Positions 32,204 to 42,157 of a stretch of DNA of 64,000 bases are shown here, one piece after another. Below the pieces are notes generated by a model. It ran no database searches and had not been told where the DNA came from. It saw only the letters and a list, made by a program, of their open reading frames with translations. Each line of letters opens with the position of its first letter. Within the stretch, counting starts at the first letter, position 1. The position numbers were made by a program, and so were the translations under genes. Source of the DNA: Galeopsis tetrahit (lineage: Eukaryota; Streptophyta; Magnoliopsida; Lamiales; Lamiaceae). Where the stretch lies: NCBI GenBank assembly GCA_963675135.1, contig OY776131.1:28077881-28141880 (forward strand), read 5' to 3'.

Positions 32204-32532
32204 TGTTGGGATATGAATCCTAATACAAGTCCTAATTAATGAAAGAATTAGTTTTGATAAGCGAAAAGTAGGCTTGAATATATTTCTAAGTGTTGACTGA
32301 TATAGTTATGGAAGTCGTCTTATGATAAGATCAGTAGAGTACAAAACAAAAGAAAAGTAAAGTACAAAAACAGAAAAGAAAAGACAAGTATTGAAGTCTT
32401 ATATAGGTTGTATGATAAGCTTATAATTGTTGTATAGAAGCTTATGTTTACATTTATATCGATGTATAGTTGTTAAGAAGACTAAGCTGAGTTTATAAAG
32501 CTTAAAGTAATGTAATAGTCTTGTTAAGATTA
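32204..32532 (+). repeat. Sirevirus A 3' LTR, first part
   Basis: It starts TGTTGGGATATGAATCCTAA and matches the reverse complement of element C's LTR (TGTTGGGATATGAATCCTAAGA..), so A and C are one family in opposite orientation. It is interrupted at 32532 by element B; the last five bases GATTA are the target duplication. Confidence 0.85.
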
Positions 32533-34186
32533 TGTTGGTCCTGAAAGGAGTATATAACAAGTGTATGGGGGGGGGGGGGGAATACACTTGTATGCAAATT
32601 CTTTTCAAACTTGATCAAACCAGATATCAGCAATGTTGTCTTGGACAACTCTGCTGAAGATGATTAACTTCTTAAAGATAATCATACTACTAAGTACTAT
32701 TGAGTACTTAGTTGAATAACTATCTAAGAGAGTTATATGTGCGGAATAGTGGTTGGCCCTTTAGGTTAGACTCCTTTAAAGTTCTGAAATCACTTAGTTA
32801 ATCAAACAGTCCAGTTTTCAGGGAACTTGTCCAAATAGGTTTTTGCACAGTCTTTGAATGTTTATCCTTGAAAGATCAGTTTTGTGTGCAATGTTGATGT
32901 ATTGTAAGTACTTGAAATGTAAATCAACACAAGAGTTTATAGTGGTTCAGAGACTCAAGCTCCTACATCCACTTTCCCTGATTTAACAGGATAATTCCTT
33001 CACTCTTGGAATTAACTTGTTTTATAGTGCCAAGGTGCACTTGATCAAGAACACCACTCTTGGTGAATTGATCCCTAGGATGTCTAGAGTCCTAGTACCC
33101 TCTTCTCAACTCAGAACTGAACTGTTCTTCTCTCAACAGTCAGCTCCTACCACTTCTACTACTACAACCTTCTCACTTTCACTCTTGAAAGATATGAGGA
33201 TTGAAGTAAGGTTCCAACTAATGAGATATCCTTTACAATGGAGATCAGTGTATAAGGATAGGATATCTCTCTAAGCTTGTGTATGGATGTACAATGAAGT
33301 TCAGCTTAGATGAAGTGTTTGAAGACTAAGATAGTCTTTGAAAGCTTTGAAAGCACTCTAGCTTGTAAGAACTTGAGCTTAGTTGGATTGTGTTGAGATT
33401 AGTTGGATGCTTTCAAATGGTCTTCACACTTCTGTATTTATAGACAAATGAAGGATTTGCCCGTTGGAGAGGCAGCCTCCAATGTCCATAAATGTCTTCT
33501 TTCAGTTCTTCAACTTTGAAGATAGTTTCTTGATAGTGACATGTCCTCATTTGGGAAATAAACGGCTGTAAGAGCTTTGTCTTCATTCTGCAGCACTCTT
33601 CCCAATATCTGACTTTCAGATTCTCTTGTTAGAACTTGGACATCACTTCTGAAGGTTGTTCCAATGATAGGACAACATTCCTCAACATTTGGACAACACT
33701 CCTTATCACCATCAGCAGTCTTGCTTATCAGCAAGGTTGGCTTGCTCTTCTTCAGATGACTTGGCTCTTTCCCTTTATATCTCTTGAAGATGATCTTAGC
33801 TTGTTTCTTTGAAGATCTTTAGGGTGTGATTGTCTCTTTCTCTTCAGCATAGTTGACCTCAGGCTTTCAGAGCACTTGATCTTGATTAATTGAGCTGAGA
33901 CAACTCCTCTGGACAACTCTACTGATCAGCATACTTGTCTTTCAGCAGACTTGATCATGATTCCAGAGTTTGAGCCTTGAGGGGATTTGTTCTTGATGTA
34001 CTTCAAAGCATATGTTCCCCCTCAATTTGTGCATCTAATCATCTAAGAGCTACCTAACATATTAGCTCCTCATCTAGCCTTTATACTATATGTTCTAACA
34101 TGTCTAGAACATATTCAATCATAACTTAGGCATGTCTCAGGGGGTTTTGGTATTCAATCAAAACATAACTCATTTTATTCCCAACA
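32533..34186 (-). repeat. Sirevirus B 3' LTR (1654 bp)
   Basis: TG..CA ends with TGTTGG/CCAACA tips. It contains the GTGGTTCAGAGACTC..TACATCCACT motif also seen, diverged, in element C's LTR. On the minus strand it has a TATA-like TATAAATACAG near 33444. It carries a G14 run between inverted arms at 32557-32591. Differences from the other LTR seen by eye are at 32685, 33745 and 33921. Confidence 0.95.
32557..32591. promoter_or_regulatory. G-run hairpin in Sirevirus B left LTR
   Basis: ACAAGTGTAT and ATACACTTGT are perfect 10-bp inverted arms enclosing G14 plus one A. In element RNA (minus strand) this is a stem with a C14 loop about 24 nt inside the U5 edge. Confidence 0.8.
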
Positions 34187-34200
34187 ATTTCCCCCTTTTT
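34187..34200 (-). promoter_or_regulatory. Polypurine tract of Sirevirus B
   Basis: The + strand reads ATTTCCCCCTTTTT immediately after the LTR, i.e. AAAAAGGGGGAAAT on the element strand. Confidence 0.9.
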
Positions 34201-34717
34201 GATGATGCCAAAACCTATACAGCTTGTGCAAAAGTGACTTAGCTACACCTATTACATTAATCTTCAGAAGACATGACTAAGGTCAGTTATCCTGAAAAGC
34301 AATGTGTTAGTGTATTCACCATTCATGTTGCACATAGGTTTCATAGATAGGCATATAGAGATGAGTGTTTCTTGATTCAAAATAAGTTCAACTATCATTC
34401 ATTAAAAGACATTACAAGCATGTTGATAGTTGAATTTAACATATCAGAGCATGAATCATCAACACTAAATACATCAGAGCATTTCTTTCTAACAGTTCAA
34501 CATATATACAAGATTTTTCAGTATCAGAGCATAACCTTGTATCAGAGCACTAATCTTATATCAGAACAAATACTAACACTTCAAGACATATACAAGATTT
34601 TCAACATCAGAGCAATCCATATCAAGTCAGAGCAAACAGATTAGCACACCACATCAGCAAACTTGACCAATTTTCAGCATAGTTGATCAATTAAGATAGG
34701 TCAGAAGACTTAGCCAT
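34201..34717 (-). other. Sirevirus B 3' UTR
   Basis: This non-coding stretch lies between the third ORF stop and the polypurine tract. The word ATCAGAGCA (or close variants) recurs about eight times between 34440 and 34640, giving an irregular short-repeat region. Confidence 0.7.
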
Positions 34718-37700
34718 TTAGAGATCATCCTCTTGAGGTGGCACCATCCCATACTGTGCCCACACTCTCCTCTTCAAGGCCATGGCTTCTTGGTTGGTTC
34801 CCTTAGGACCAAGAACCATCTTGTTCAGCTTGAGGATCTCAGTGAATTCTCTCAGAATCCTTGATTGATCAATCCATCCATCAAGCTTTGGAGGTAAGTA
34901 TATGATTGGCTTGGGAGCTGTGAGTTCAAATCTTGCAATATCAGCAGCTGCAAGCAATTGTTGATAGAGTTCTCTGTAGTACTCAATCATGAACTCAGCA
35001 AAATTGATGTTGGCATCTCTTCCATTCCATCTGTCAATGACATACTGATCATAGACAAACTCCCTTTTTGCTTCCTCCCATGAGTCATTCAGCTGAATTG
35101 GCACCCATTTATCCAAGTGAGGATATTTGGTGTCCATTGGAATCAATAGTTGTGGCTTCATCTTGTTGTAAGTTGCTCTCTTCCTTCTTGGCTTCTGGAA
35201 GTCTGTTCTTCTCTTATCTCTTGCTCTGTTGGCCTCTTCCATCAAGTCCATTTTCTCTTGGGCCCTCATCATGGCCAGTTTCTGTTGTGTTTCAGGGTCT
35301 TTGCCATACCCTTCATGAAACAGCTTTGATGGATCATTGAGTACCACAATCTTTGTCTTCTTTGGTCCAGGTCCAAAGCCTTCTTCATATAAGATTTCCA
35401 CATCTTCAGTGACTTTGGTACTTTCAGTGGACTTAGTCTCAGTAGACTTGTCTTTTTCAGCATTCTTGGGCTCTTCAGCTATTTTGGCCTTCTTTGAGAT
35501 AGGCTCATCATCAATAACTCTGAATTCAGGTGGAAGATCAAGGCTATTGGGAAAGTCAGTGAATTTCTCAATTTGTCTCTTCTTTCCTTGGGCCTTCTTG
35601 ATCTTTCCTCTAGTTTGGACACCTTCAGCATCCTTGTCCAAACCAGATACTTCACCACCTGGTCTTTGTTGTAGCCTCACTTTTTCCTCTTGAGCTGAGG
35701 CCATAGAGTTCTTCAATGCCAGTGCTAACTGCTCCTCTTCATCTAATTCTTCCAAGTTTAGCACTGCAGGCTCTTTTCCCTTTCCTACAGGGGTTTTGTC
35801 CTTCCCTTTCACTGGACTCCCAATCACTAAGGCACCTTTTGCCCTTGCTCTTTCCTTTTCCCCCTTTTTGGCAGCATCAAAACATTCTGGCTTCAGTTCA
35901 CTCATAGTGGATGCCAATAAGGACTGGGCTTGGGTTAGAGACTTCATCTCCTCCAACAGATATACATTCTCATCATGTATATTTTGCATCCTGTCACTGC
36001 TTAAGCTAAGAAAGGCAAGAACAGGCTTCATTTTCTGTTGAACAACCTCCTCCATGGTTGCCTTAAGAGATGCATCCAATTGGGCTTTCAGGAGCTCAGT
36101 GAGGTTGGCCACTGCACCTTCAGCAATGTTGGCCAACACTTCTTGGGAAAACTTTTCTGAGGCTGCTTTGACCATAGCTAGTCTTTGCTCTTCAGCTCTT
36201 CTCTTCTGCAAGGCTGTCTTCTTGCCAAGAGCTTGCTTGATTGTCAATCTGATAGCTTGAACATTTGCATTATGATTGTCTCTCAGCCTTTTTTGATCCT
36301 TCTTGACCTCCTTTGAGATGTTTTCCATACTGACTTTGGCTTTGTGAACTTCAGTAGAGATGGTTTGAAGACCAGATTCTACTCCTTCAATTCTTGCTTC
36401 CAATGTGGGTAGCACCACATCTTCAGAGCCAGTTAGTCTCATTTCAACAGAAGCTAGGGTTCTTCCATGCTCATCTAATGCTCCAGAAGTTTCTTCATGA
36501 GCTGTTTGAACTTGTTGAGCCAAGGAATCCAACTTCTCTGATTGCATCCCAAGCAAGGCTTGTGCTGATCCAGTGTCAACTTGGATGGGAGCATCTGTCA
36601 AGAGATCTTCTGCAAATATTTGATCAAAGCTTATCCCTGCAATATCAGACAAATCAAAAGCATCAGTGAAAACACACTTATCTCCCTCATTTTCTTTTTC
36701 ATAAGACTCTGATACATCAGCAGTCTTCTCCTCATTTTCAACTATTTCTTTTCTTCCTTCAATAAAAGTTTCCTCACTTAAAGAAACAGGCCTCCTCTCA
36801 TCAAGGGATTCTTGAAGTTCAGATTTGACTTCAAGAATAGCCTGTCCTTCCTCACTTATACCACCCTCATATGTTGGTACACTCACAATCTTAGTGATAA
36901 CTACCTCTCTTTCATCCACAACTCCCTCTGATTTTTCAAATCTACTTTCCTTTTCAACTCCTTCTCCTAAACCTGCAGCATCTCCACCTTCAGCAAGGTT
37001 CAAAGATGGCAGTTGTGGGGAGATCACAGTGCTCATATCAGATGGCACTTGTACACCTTCTCTAGCAACTTCTTCAATCTCAGTTGAAGCATCTGAGTTC
37101 TCTTCTGAGATAATCTGAGACATTTTCCTTGTCTTCACCACTCTTGCTTTAGTCCTCTTCTTCATCTTTGGCTTCTCCTCCACCTTTGCTTCAGCAGGCT
37201 TGGCCATTAACATCCTCCTTTGCTCAGTTTTCTTGCTGAGCTTTCTGAATAGAATCTTTTGAGCTGGGAGAGGCTTTGCAAAGGTTTGCATTTGGGAGTA
37301 GTGGGAAAATCACTCAATCAACAAGCTTGCCCTAGTGCAATACTTGAGTTTCCCTTCTAGCACAACCTTATTGTGAGATTTCACTTTGAATTTTGCCTTT
37401 TCCTTCATCATCTCAGACATGATGAAGGTCCTCCAATCAAACTTGATGCCTTTATCACTGGCATCAATGACTGCAGCCATGATTCTGATTCTTGGATGGC
37501 TGACCTGCTCCAAGCTTCCAGTATTACTCAAGAGACTTTTAGCTACTACCTCAAAGAGGTTGAGAAATTCTGGCTTGAGAGTCTTTTTGTTTTGAGTTGA
37601 GGAGAGAGGGCCTGGTGTCAATAGCCATTCTTGAGCTATTTCTTCTTCATGACCAGTGCTATAGATTTCTGGATTCCTTCCCTCAGAAGGCAATCCAAAA

Positions 37701-38062
37701 GCTCCTTCAAGATCTTCTGAAGAGAATTTCACTCTATGAAATCTTTCTTCCTCTTCTCCTTCAGCAACATATGACAGTCTGGTGGAAATTTCACCATCTT
37801 CAGGCTTGCCCCTCCATTTGAGAAAGGCAAAGAATTCAGCCATGTAGCTTTCCAAGCAGGAGCTTGGCCTTTCTTCCAAAAACTTTTGAAGACCAGCCCT
37901 TCTCAACCATCTCAGGGTTGGAGTAATCTCAGAATCTTCACTTTCAAAGGAGATTATGGGTTCAAAATGAAGATTGTTTTTGTTGCTTAGGTATCCAAAA
38001 TCAAGGTCTAGAGCCTTGTTGGAAAAATCTATGATCATCTCTGGTCTAACTTTGGGAGCCAT
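34718..38062 (-). pseudogene. Sirevirus B third ORF, one in-frame stop
   Basis: Residues 1-250 (38062-37310, MAPKVRPEM..ASLLIE) form a globular part that includes EQVSHPRIRIMAAVIDASDK, resembling the 'putative plant transposon protein' domain. A single TGA at 37310-37312 interrupts. The same frame then continues for 857+ codons (to 34718): a charged low-complexity region, a long predicted coiled coil (about ALLGMQSEKLDSLAQQVQTA through KVSMENISKEVKKDQKRL), basic stretches and an acidic C-terminus ending PPQEDDL. Element C has the equivalent ORF without this stop. Position after pol matches the so-called env-like ORF of Sireviruses. Function is unknown; I see no clear signal peptide or membrane helix. 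The stop could be a mutation or a read-through site. Confidence 0.75.
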
Positions 38063-38764
38063 TGAAGATTGCAGAGATGAAATTTAGAAAGTTTTGAGAG
38101 AGTTTGAAGAGAATAGGTTAGGGTTTCGAATGCTTGGGAAAGAAGAGTGTGTGGGGAGTTCTTAAGACTTGAGAATATTCTAAAAAGAATGTTTGTCAAT
38201 GAGTTGGTGAGTTTTGTGTATTTTCAACTGTTGTCAAATATGGAAAGATACACTTGGACGGCCAGGATGAATTTCAGGGGAGTTGGCCAGTTTTGATCCA
38301 ATGGTTAAAAACCAATGTAATAGTGACTTGTTGGTTTTATTCAAAACGTGGAAGGTATTTAATATTAGTTAATGGTTGGGGAGTTTTCGAGATAGATCAT
38401 GGTTTGAAAAGGTGTAATGCAAACAAGAGTTAAATCTTGGCATTTAATGCATGGAAAGCGACCTTTTGGGTGGGGGACAAATTAAATCCCACAGAAATGA
38501 TATCTGTAGTTGGGACATGTATCAAGGTAGGCAATGATTACCCAAAATAGGTGCTTATCAAACCAAGGAAATAGTTTGATAGCCAAGACAACTTATCTGA
38601 CCCCACTTGGACAAGTGTCCTGAAGAGATGTGGATAATGGTCCTGAATTCCAATGGACAAGTGTCCTGAATAATTTCAGCCATCTCTTCTGATATTCAGT
38701 AGACTTGACCAAGTCTGCTGAGAACCTTCTCAGTTTCCATATATCCATTAACTTTTCATGAGAT
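38063..38764 (-). other. Leader between pol and third ORF of Sirevirus B
   Basis: Non-coding on the element strand for about 700 nt, with several stops. A similar gap (about 880 nt) separates pol and the third ORF in element C, so the third ORF must be translated from a separate message or by an internal route. Confidence 0.6.
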
Positions 38765-41700
38765 TTACTTGTCCAACTTCCTTGGATCAAGTAATCCCAA
38801 CTCTGCTGATAGCTCCAGAAATCTTGCCTCTGCAAGTGGCTTAGTTAGAATATCAGCTTTTTGATGATCAGTGTGGATCTTGACCAACTTTATGTCCTTC
38901 TTCTCCACATGGTCTCTAATGAAGTGATGCTTGATGTCCACATGCTTGCATCTTGTGTGCAATACAGGATTCTGTGATATAGCAATGGCACTATTGTTAT
39001 CACAAAATATTGGCACTTCAGTAGAGTTGACTTTGTAGTCTCTCAGTTGTTGTCTCAGCCAAAGGATTTGAGCACAACAACTTCCAGCTGCAACATATTC
39101 AGCTTCAGTGGTGGAAGTAGCCACTGTGTTCTGCTTCTTGGAGAACCAAGATATAAGCTTGTTGCCCAAGAATTGACAAGTCCCTGAAGTGGACTTTCTG
39201 TCAATTTTACAACCTCCATAGTCAGCATCTGAGTAGCCAGTTAACTCAATGTTGTCATCAGCAGGGTACCAAAGGCCTAGATTTTCAGTGCCTTTGAGAT
39301 ACCTCAAAATCCTCTTTGCAGCCTCAAGATGGCTTTTCTTAGGATTTGCTTGGAACCTTGCACAAACACCTACTGCAAAGGTGATGTCAGGTCTGCTGGC
39401 AGTGAGATAGAGGAGTGAACCAATTATTCCTCTATACTCAGTAGAGTTGGTTGAAATACCACTCTCATCAGGATCCATCTTCCAATTTGTGTTCATTGGG
39501 ATCCTTACTGGCTTGCTAGTTGTACACCCAAACTTTTTGATCATTTCTCTGGTGTACTTAGCTTGGTTGATGAAGATTCCTTCTTTTGATTGCTTGACTT
39601 GAAGACCCAAAAAGAAGTTCATCAACCCCATCATGGACATCTCAAACTTGCTGTGCATTAGCTTTGAGAATTTCTCACACAGCTTCTCATTGGGGGATCC
39701 AAATATTATGTCATCCACATAAATTTGGACAAGCAAGATGTCCTCTCCTTCCTCTTTTCTGAAAAGAGTTCTGTCCACAGTTCCCTTGGTGAATCCATGA
39801 TCCAAGAGAAATTGTGACAGTGTATCATACCAAGCCCTAGGGGCTTGCTTGAGTCCATATAGAGCTTTCTTGAGTCTGTAAACTTGGTTTCCAACCTCAA
39901 AACCTGGTGGTTGCTCTACATAGACTTCTTCCTTCAAGACTCCATTCAGAAAGGCACTCTTGGCATCCATTTGGTATACTTTGAACCTCTTGTGGGCTGC
40001 ATAGGCTACAAAGAGCCTTATTGCTTCTAGCCTTGCCACAGGTGCAAATGTCTCATCATAGTCAATGCCTTCATGTTGGCAATAGCCTTTTGCCACAAGT
40101 CTTGCTTTGTTTCTGACAATCACATCATTTTCATTTTTCTTGTTCTTGAACACCCAGTTTGTTCCAATAACATCTTGATGTGAAGGCCTATCCACCAGCT
40201 CCCATACTTCATTTCTGGTGAATTGATTCAGTTCTTCCTGCATGGCTGTGATCCAATTGGCATCTTGAAGTGCTTCCACAATATCACTTGGTTCTTGCTC
40301 TGACAAGAAACAACAGAAAAGAGCACTTTCACCATGAAATCTTCTGGTTTTGACTCCAATACTTGGGTCACCAAGTATTAGATCAGTAGGATGGTCTGAT
40401 AACCAAGTCCTTCTTTTTCTGATCTCTTCAGTAGAGTTGTCCTCTACTGAAGTTGAGTCAATTTGATCATAGAATTCAGGATAATTGAATGCAGGATCTA
40501 ATTCAGGATCATAATCAGGGGTGTTGTCCTCAATGTCAGGGACATTGGTATTTTCAACATTTTGAGTTCCCCCTTGATTATTTGACCTGTTGACTACCTC
40601 AGCAGGAACTGCTTCTTCATTGGTAGTTGTTACCTGGATGTGAACTGGGATTGGATCATTCAGTTCACCATTCCTTTCAGTGGGATTTGCCTCAGGAAGG
40701 TTGCCTTCAGGATGGTTGTCCAACATAGAGTTTTCAGGTAGATTGGCTTGGACAACATCTATGAATTCAGTGTCTTTGTCTTTTAGGCTTAGTCTGGTTG
40801 TTCTTTGTGTGATTTCTTCTGATTCCAAGTTCTCATTCCTGAACTCATGAGTAGATTCATCAAATGCAACATGAGGTGTTTCTTCCACAATAAGAGTTTT
40901 CTTGTTGTAGACCCTGAAAGCTTTGCTGATTTGGGAGTATCCAAGAAACACTCCTTCATCAGCTTTGCTATCAAAGACTTTCAACTGATCTTTCCCATTA
41001 TTGTGAATGAAACACTTGCAACCAAAAATGTGAAAGTAAGACACTTTAGGCATTCTTCCTTTCCAGAGTTCATAGGGGGTTTTGCCTTGCCCCTTAATAA
41101 TCAAACATCTATTTTGAGTATGGCATGCAGTGTTTATAGCTTCAGCCCAAAACCTCTTAGGTAATTTTGAATCAGCAATTAGAGTTCTAGCAGCTTCTTT
41201 TAAAGTTCTATTTCTTCTTTCTGCAACTCCATTCTGTTGGGGAGTTCTAGCTGCTGAGGTTTCATGAGTTATTCCATTAGGTGTGCAATACTCATTGATG
41301 TATGAGTTAATGAACTCTGTGCCTTTATTAGATCTTATCTTGATAATGCTAAGGCTTTTCTCATTTGACAATCTCTTTAGAAGTTCAGGCAGTTTGACTT
41401 GAGTTTCCTTCTTATTAAGGATAAATACTACCCATGTGAACCTAGAGAAGTCATCTACTACAACCAATGTGTATTTTCTACCATTTATGCTTGCAGGGGT
41501 AATTGGTCCAAAAAGGTCCATATGCAACAGTTCAAGTACCCTTTCAGTAGAGATGACTGGTTTTCCCTTAAATGAAGCTTTGATCTGTTTTCCTTCTTGG
41601 CATGGTTTGCAAACATGCTCTTTAATGAAAACCTCATTAGGTAGTCCTTTGACTAATGCATTTCTAGCAATTTTGTTCATTGTTTTAAAGTTCAGGTGGT

Positions 41701-42142
41701 TTAATCTTTTATGCCATAACCAACTTTGTTCACTAGAACTCTTAGCAATGAAGCATGCAGCATCAGTAGACTTGTCCCAGTCTGCAAAATACACATTTCC
41801 TTTCCTAGTTCCAGTCAATAGAATTTGTTGAGTCTTATTTTTGATTAAGCATTTTCCACCTGAAAACTCAACATTGAAGTTTTTATCACAGAATTGACTG
41901 ATACTTAGGAGATTATACTTGAGACCAGCCACATAAGATACATTGGATACTTTGATGTTACCAATCATCAAAGTACCATAACCTTTTGTAGTTGCTTGTG
42001 AGCTGTCTCCAAAAGTGACATTTGGGCCTTCTTTTTCAATAAAATCAGTGAGAAGTTCCTTGTTTCCAGTCATGTGCCTTGAACATCCACTGTCAAGATA
42101 CCATGCTGACTTTTTGCTCATGCTCCTCTTCTTGTGGCCCAT
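38765..42142 (-). CDS. Sirevirus B pol: protease, integrase, RT, RNase H
   Basis: This 1125-aa reading starts at an ATG two codons after the gag/pol stops. The order is aspartic protease (WYLDSGCSRHMTG), GAG-pre-integrase zinc finger (LWHKRLNHLNFKTMN, CKPCQEGK), integrase core (LLHMDLFGP..VVVDDFSRFTWVVF, KIRSNKGTEF, TPQQNGVAERRNRTLKEA), RT (NKARLVAKGYCQ, YQMDAKSAFLNG, VQIYVDDIIFGSP) and RNase H (TGYSDADYGGCKIDRKSTSG, STTEAEYVAA, CDNNSAI). Length and order are normal for Ty1/copia. The second catalytic Asp of the integrase DDE triad is replaced by Asn (codon 41327-41329); element C keeps Asp. RT is intact, so the copy may be reverse-transcribed but would need integrase from another element. 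Confidence 0.95.
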   Translation of the reverse strand: MGHKKRSMSKKSAWYLDSGCSRHMTGNKELLTDFIEKEGPNVTFGDSSQATTKGYGTLMIGNIKVSNVSYVAGLKYNLLSISQFCDKNFNVEFSGGKCLIKNKTQQILLTGTRKGNVYFADWDKSTDAACFIAKSSSEQSWLWHKRLNHLNFKTMNKIARNALVKGLPNEVFIKEHVCKPCQEGKQIKASFKGKPVISTERVLELLHMDLFGPITPASINGRKYTLVVVDDFSRFTWVVFILNKKETQVKLPELLKRLSNEKSLSIIKIRSNKGTEFINSYINEYCTPNGITHETSAARTPQQNGVAERRNRTLKEAARTLIADSKLPKRFWAEAINTACHTQNRCLIIKGQGKTPYELWKGRMPKVSYFHIFGCKCFIHNNGKDQLKVFDSKADEGVFLGYSQISKAFRVYNKKTLIVEETPHVAFDESTHEFRNENLESEEITQRTTRLSLKDKDTEFIDVVQANLPENSMLDNHPEGNLPEANPTERNGELNDPIPVHIQVTTTNEEAVPAEVVNRSNNQGGTQNVENTNVPDIEDNTPDYDPELDPAFNYPEFYDQIDSTSVEDNSTEEIRKRRTWLSDHPTDLILGDPSIGVKTRRFHGESALFCCFLSEQEPSDIVEALQDANWITAMQEELNQFTRNEVWELVDRPSHQDVIGTNWVFKNKKNENDVIVRNKARLVAKGYCQHEGIDYDETFAPVARLEAIRLFVAYAAHKRFKVYQMDAKSAFLNGVLKEEVYVEQPPGFEVGNQVYRLKKALYGLKQAPRAWYDTLSQFLLDHGFTKGTVDRTLFRKEEGEDILLVQIYVDDIIFGSPNEKLCEKFSKLMHSKFEMSMMGLMNFFLGLQVKQSKEGIFINQAKYTREMIKKFGCTTSKPVRIPMNTNWKMDPDESGISTNSTEYRGIIGSLLYLTASRPDITFAVGVCARFQANPKKSHLEAAKRILRYLKGTENLGLWYPADDNIELTGYSDADYGGCKIDRKSTSGTCQFLGNKLISWFSKKQNTVATSTTEAEYVAAGSCCAQILWLRQQLRDYKVNSTEVPIFCDNNSAIAISQNPVLHTRCKHVDIKHHFIRDHVEKKDIKLVKIHTDHQKADILTKPLAEARFLELSAELGLLDPRKLDK

Positions 42143-42157
42143 TGGTACCTACAATTA
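42143..42157 (-). promoter_or_regulatory. gag/pol junction stops in Sirevirus B
   Basis: Gag and pol share one reading frame (44623 to 42142 is a multiple of three). They are separated by TAA TTG TAG GTA CCA, directly followed by ATG of the pol reading. Either read-through or re-initiation at that ATG is needed to make pol. Confidence 0.8.

Noticed and set aside
32567..32580. G14 run as a sequencing artefact
   Set aside because: The same run (G10) occurs in the other LTR between the same inverted arms, so the feature is real, although its exact length may be misread.
33017..33274. 85-codon + strand open frame, repeated identically at 45244-45501
   Set aside because: Both lie inside the two LTRs of Sirevirus B on the strand opposite to the element; identity reflects LTR identity, not a gene. 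The same applies to the 74-codon frames at 33510-33734 and 45737-45961.
35068..37118. Several + strand open frames of 60-118 codons opposite the third ORF of Sirevirus B
   Set aside because: They are antisense shadows of the long minus-strand ORF and encode no recognisable product.
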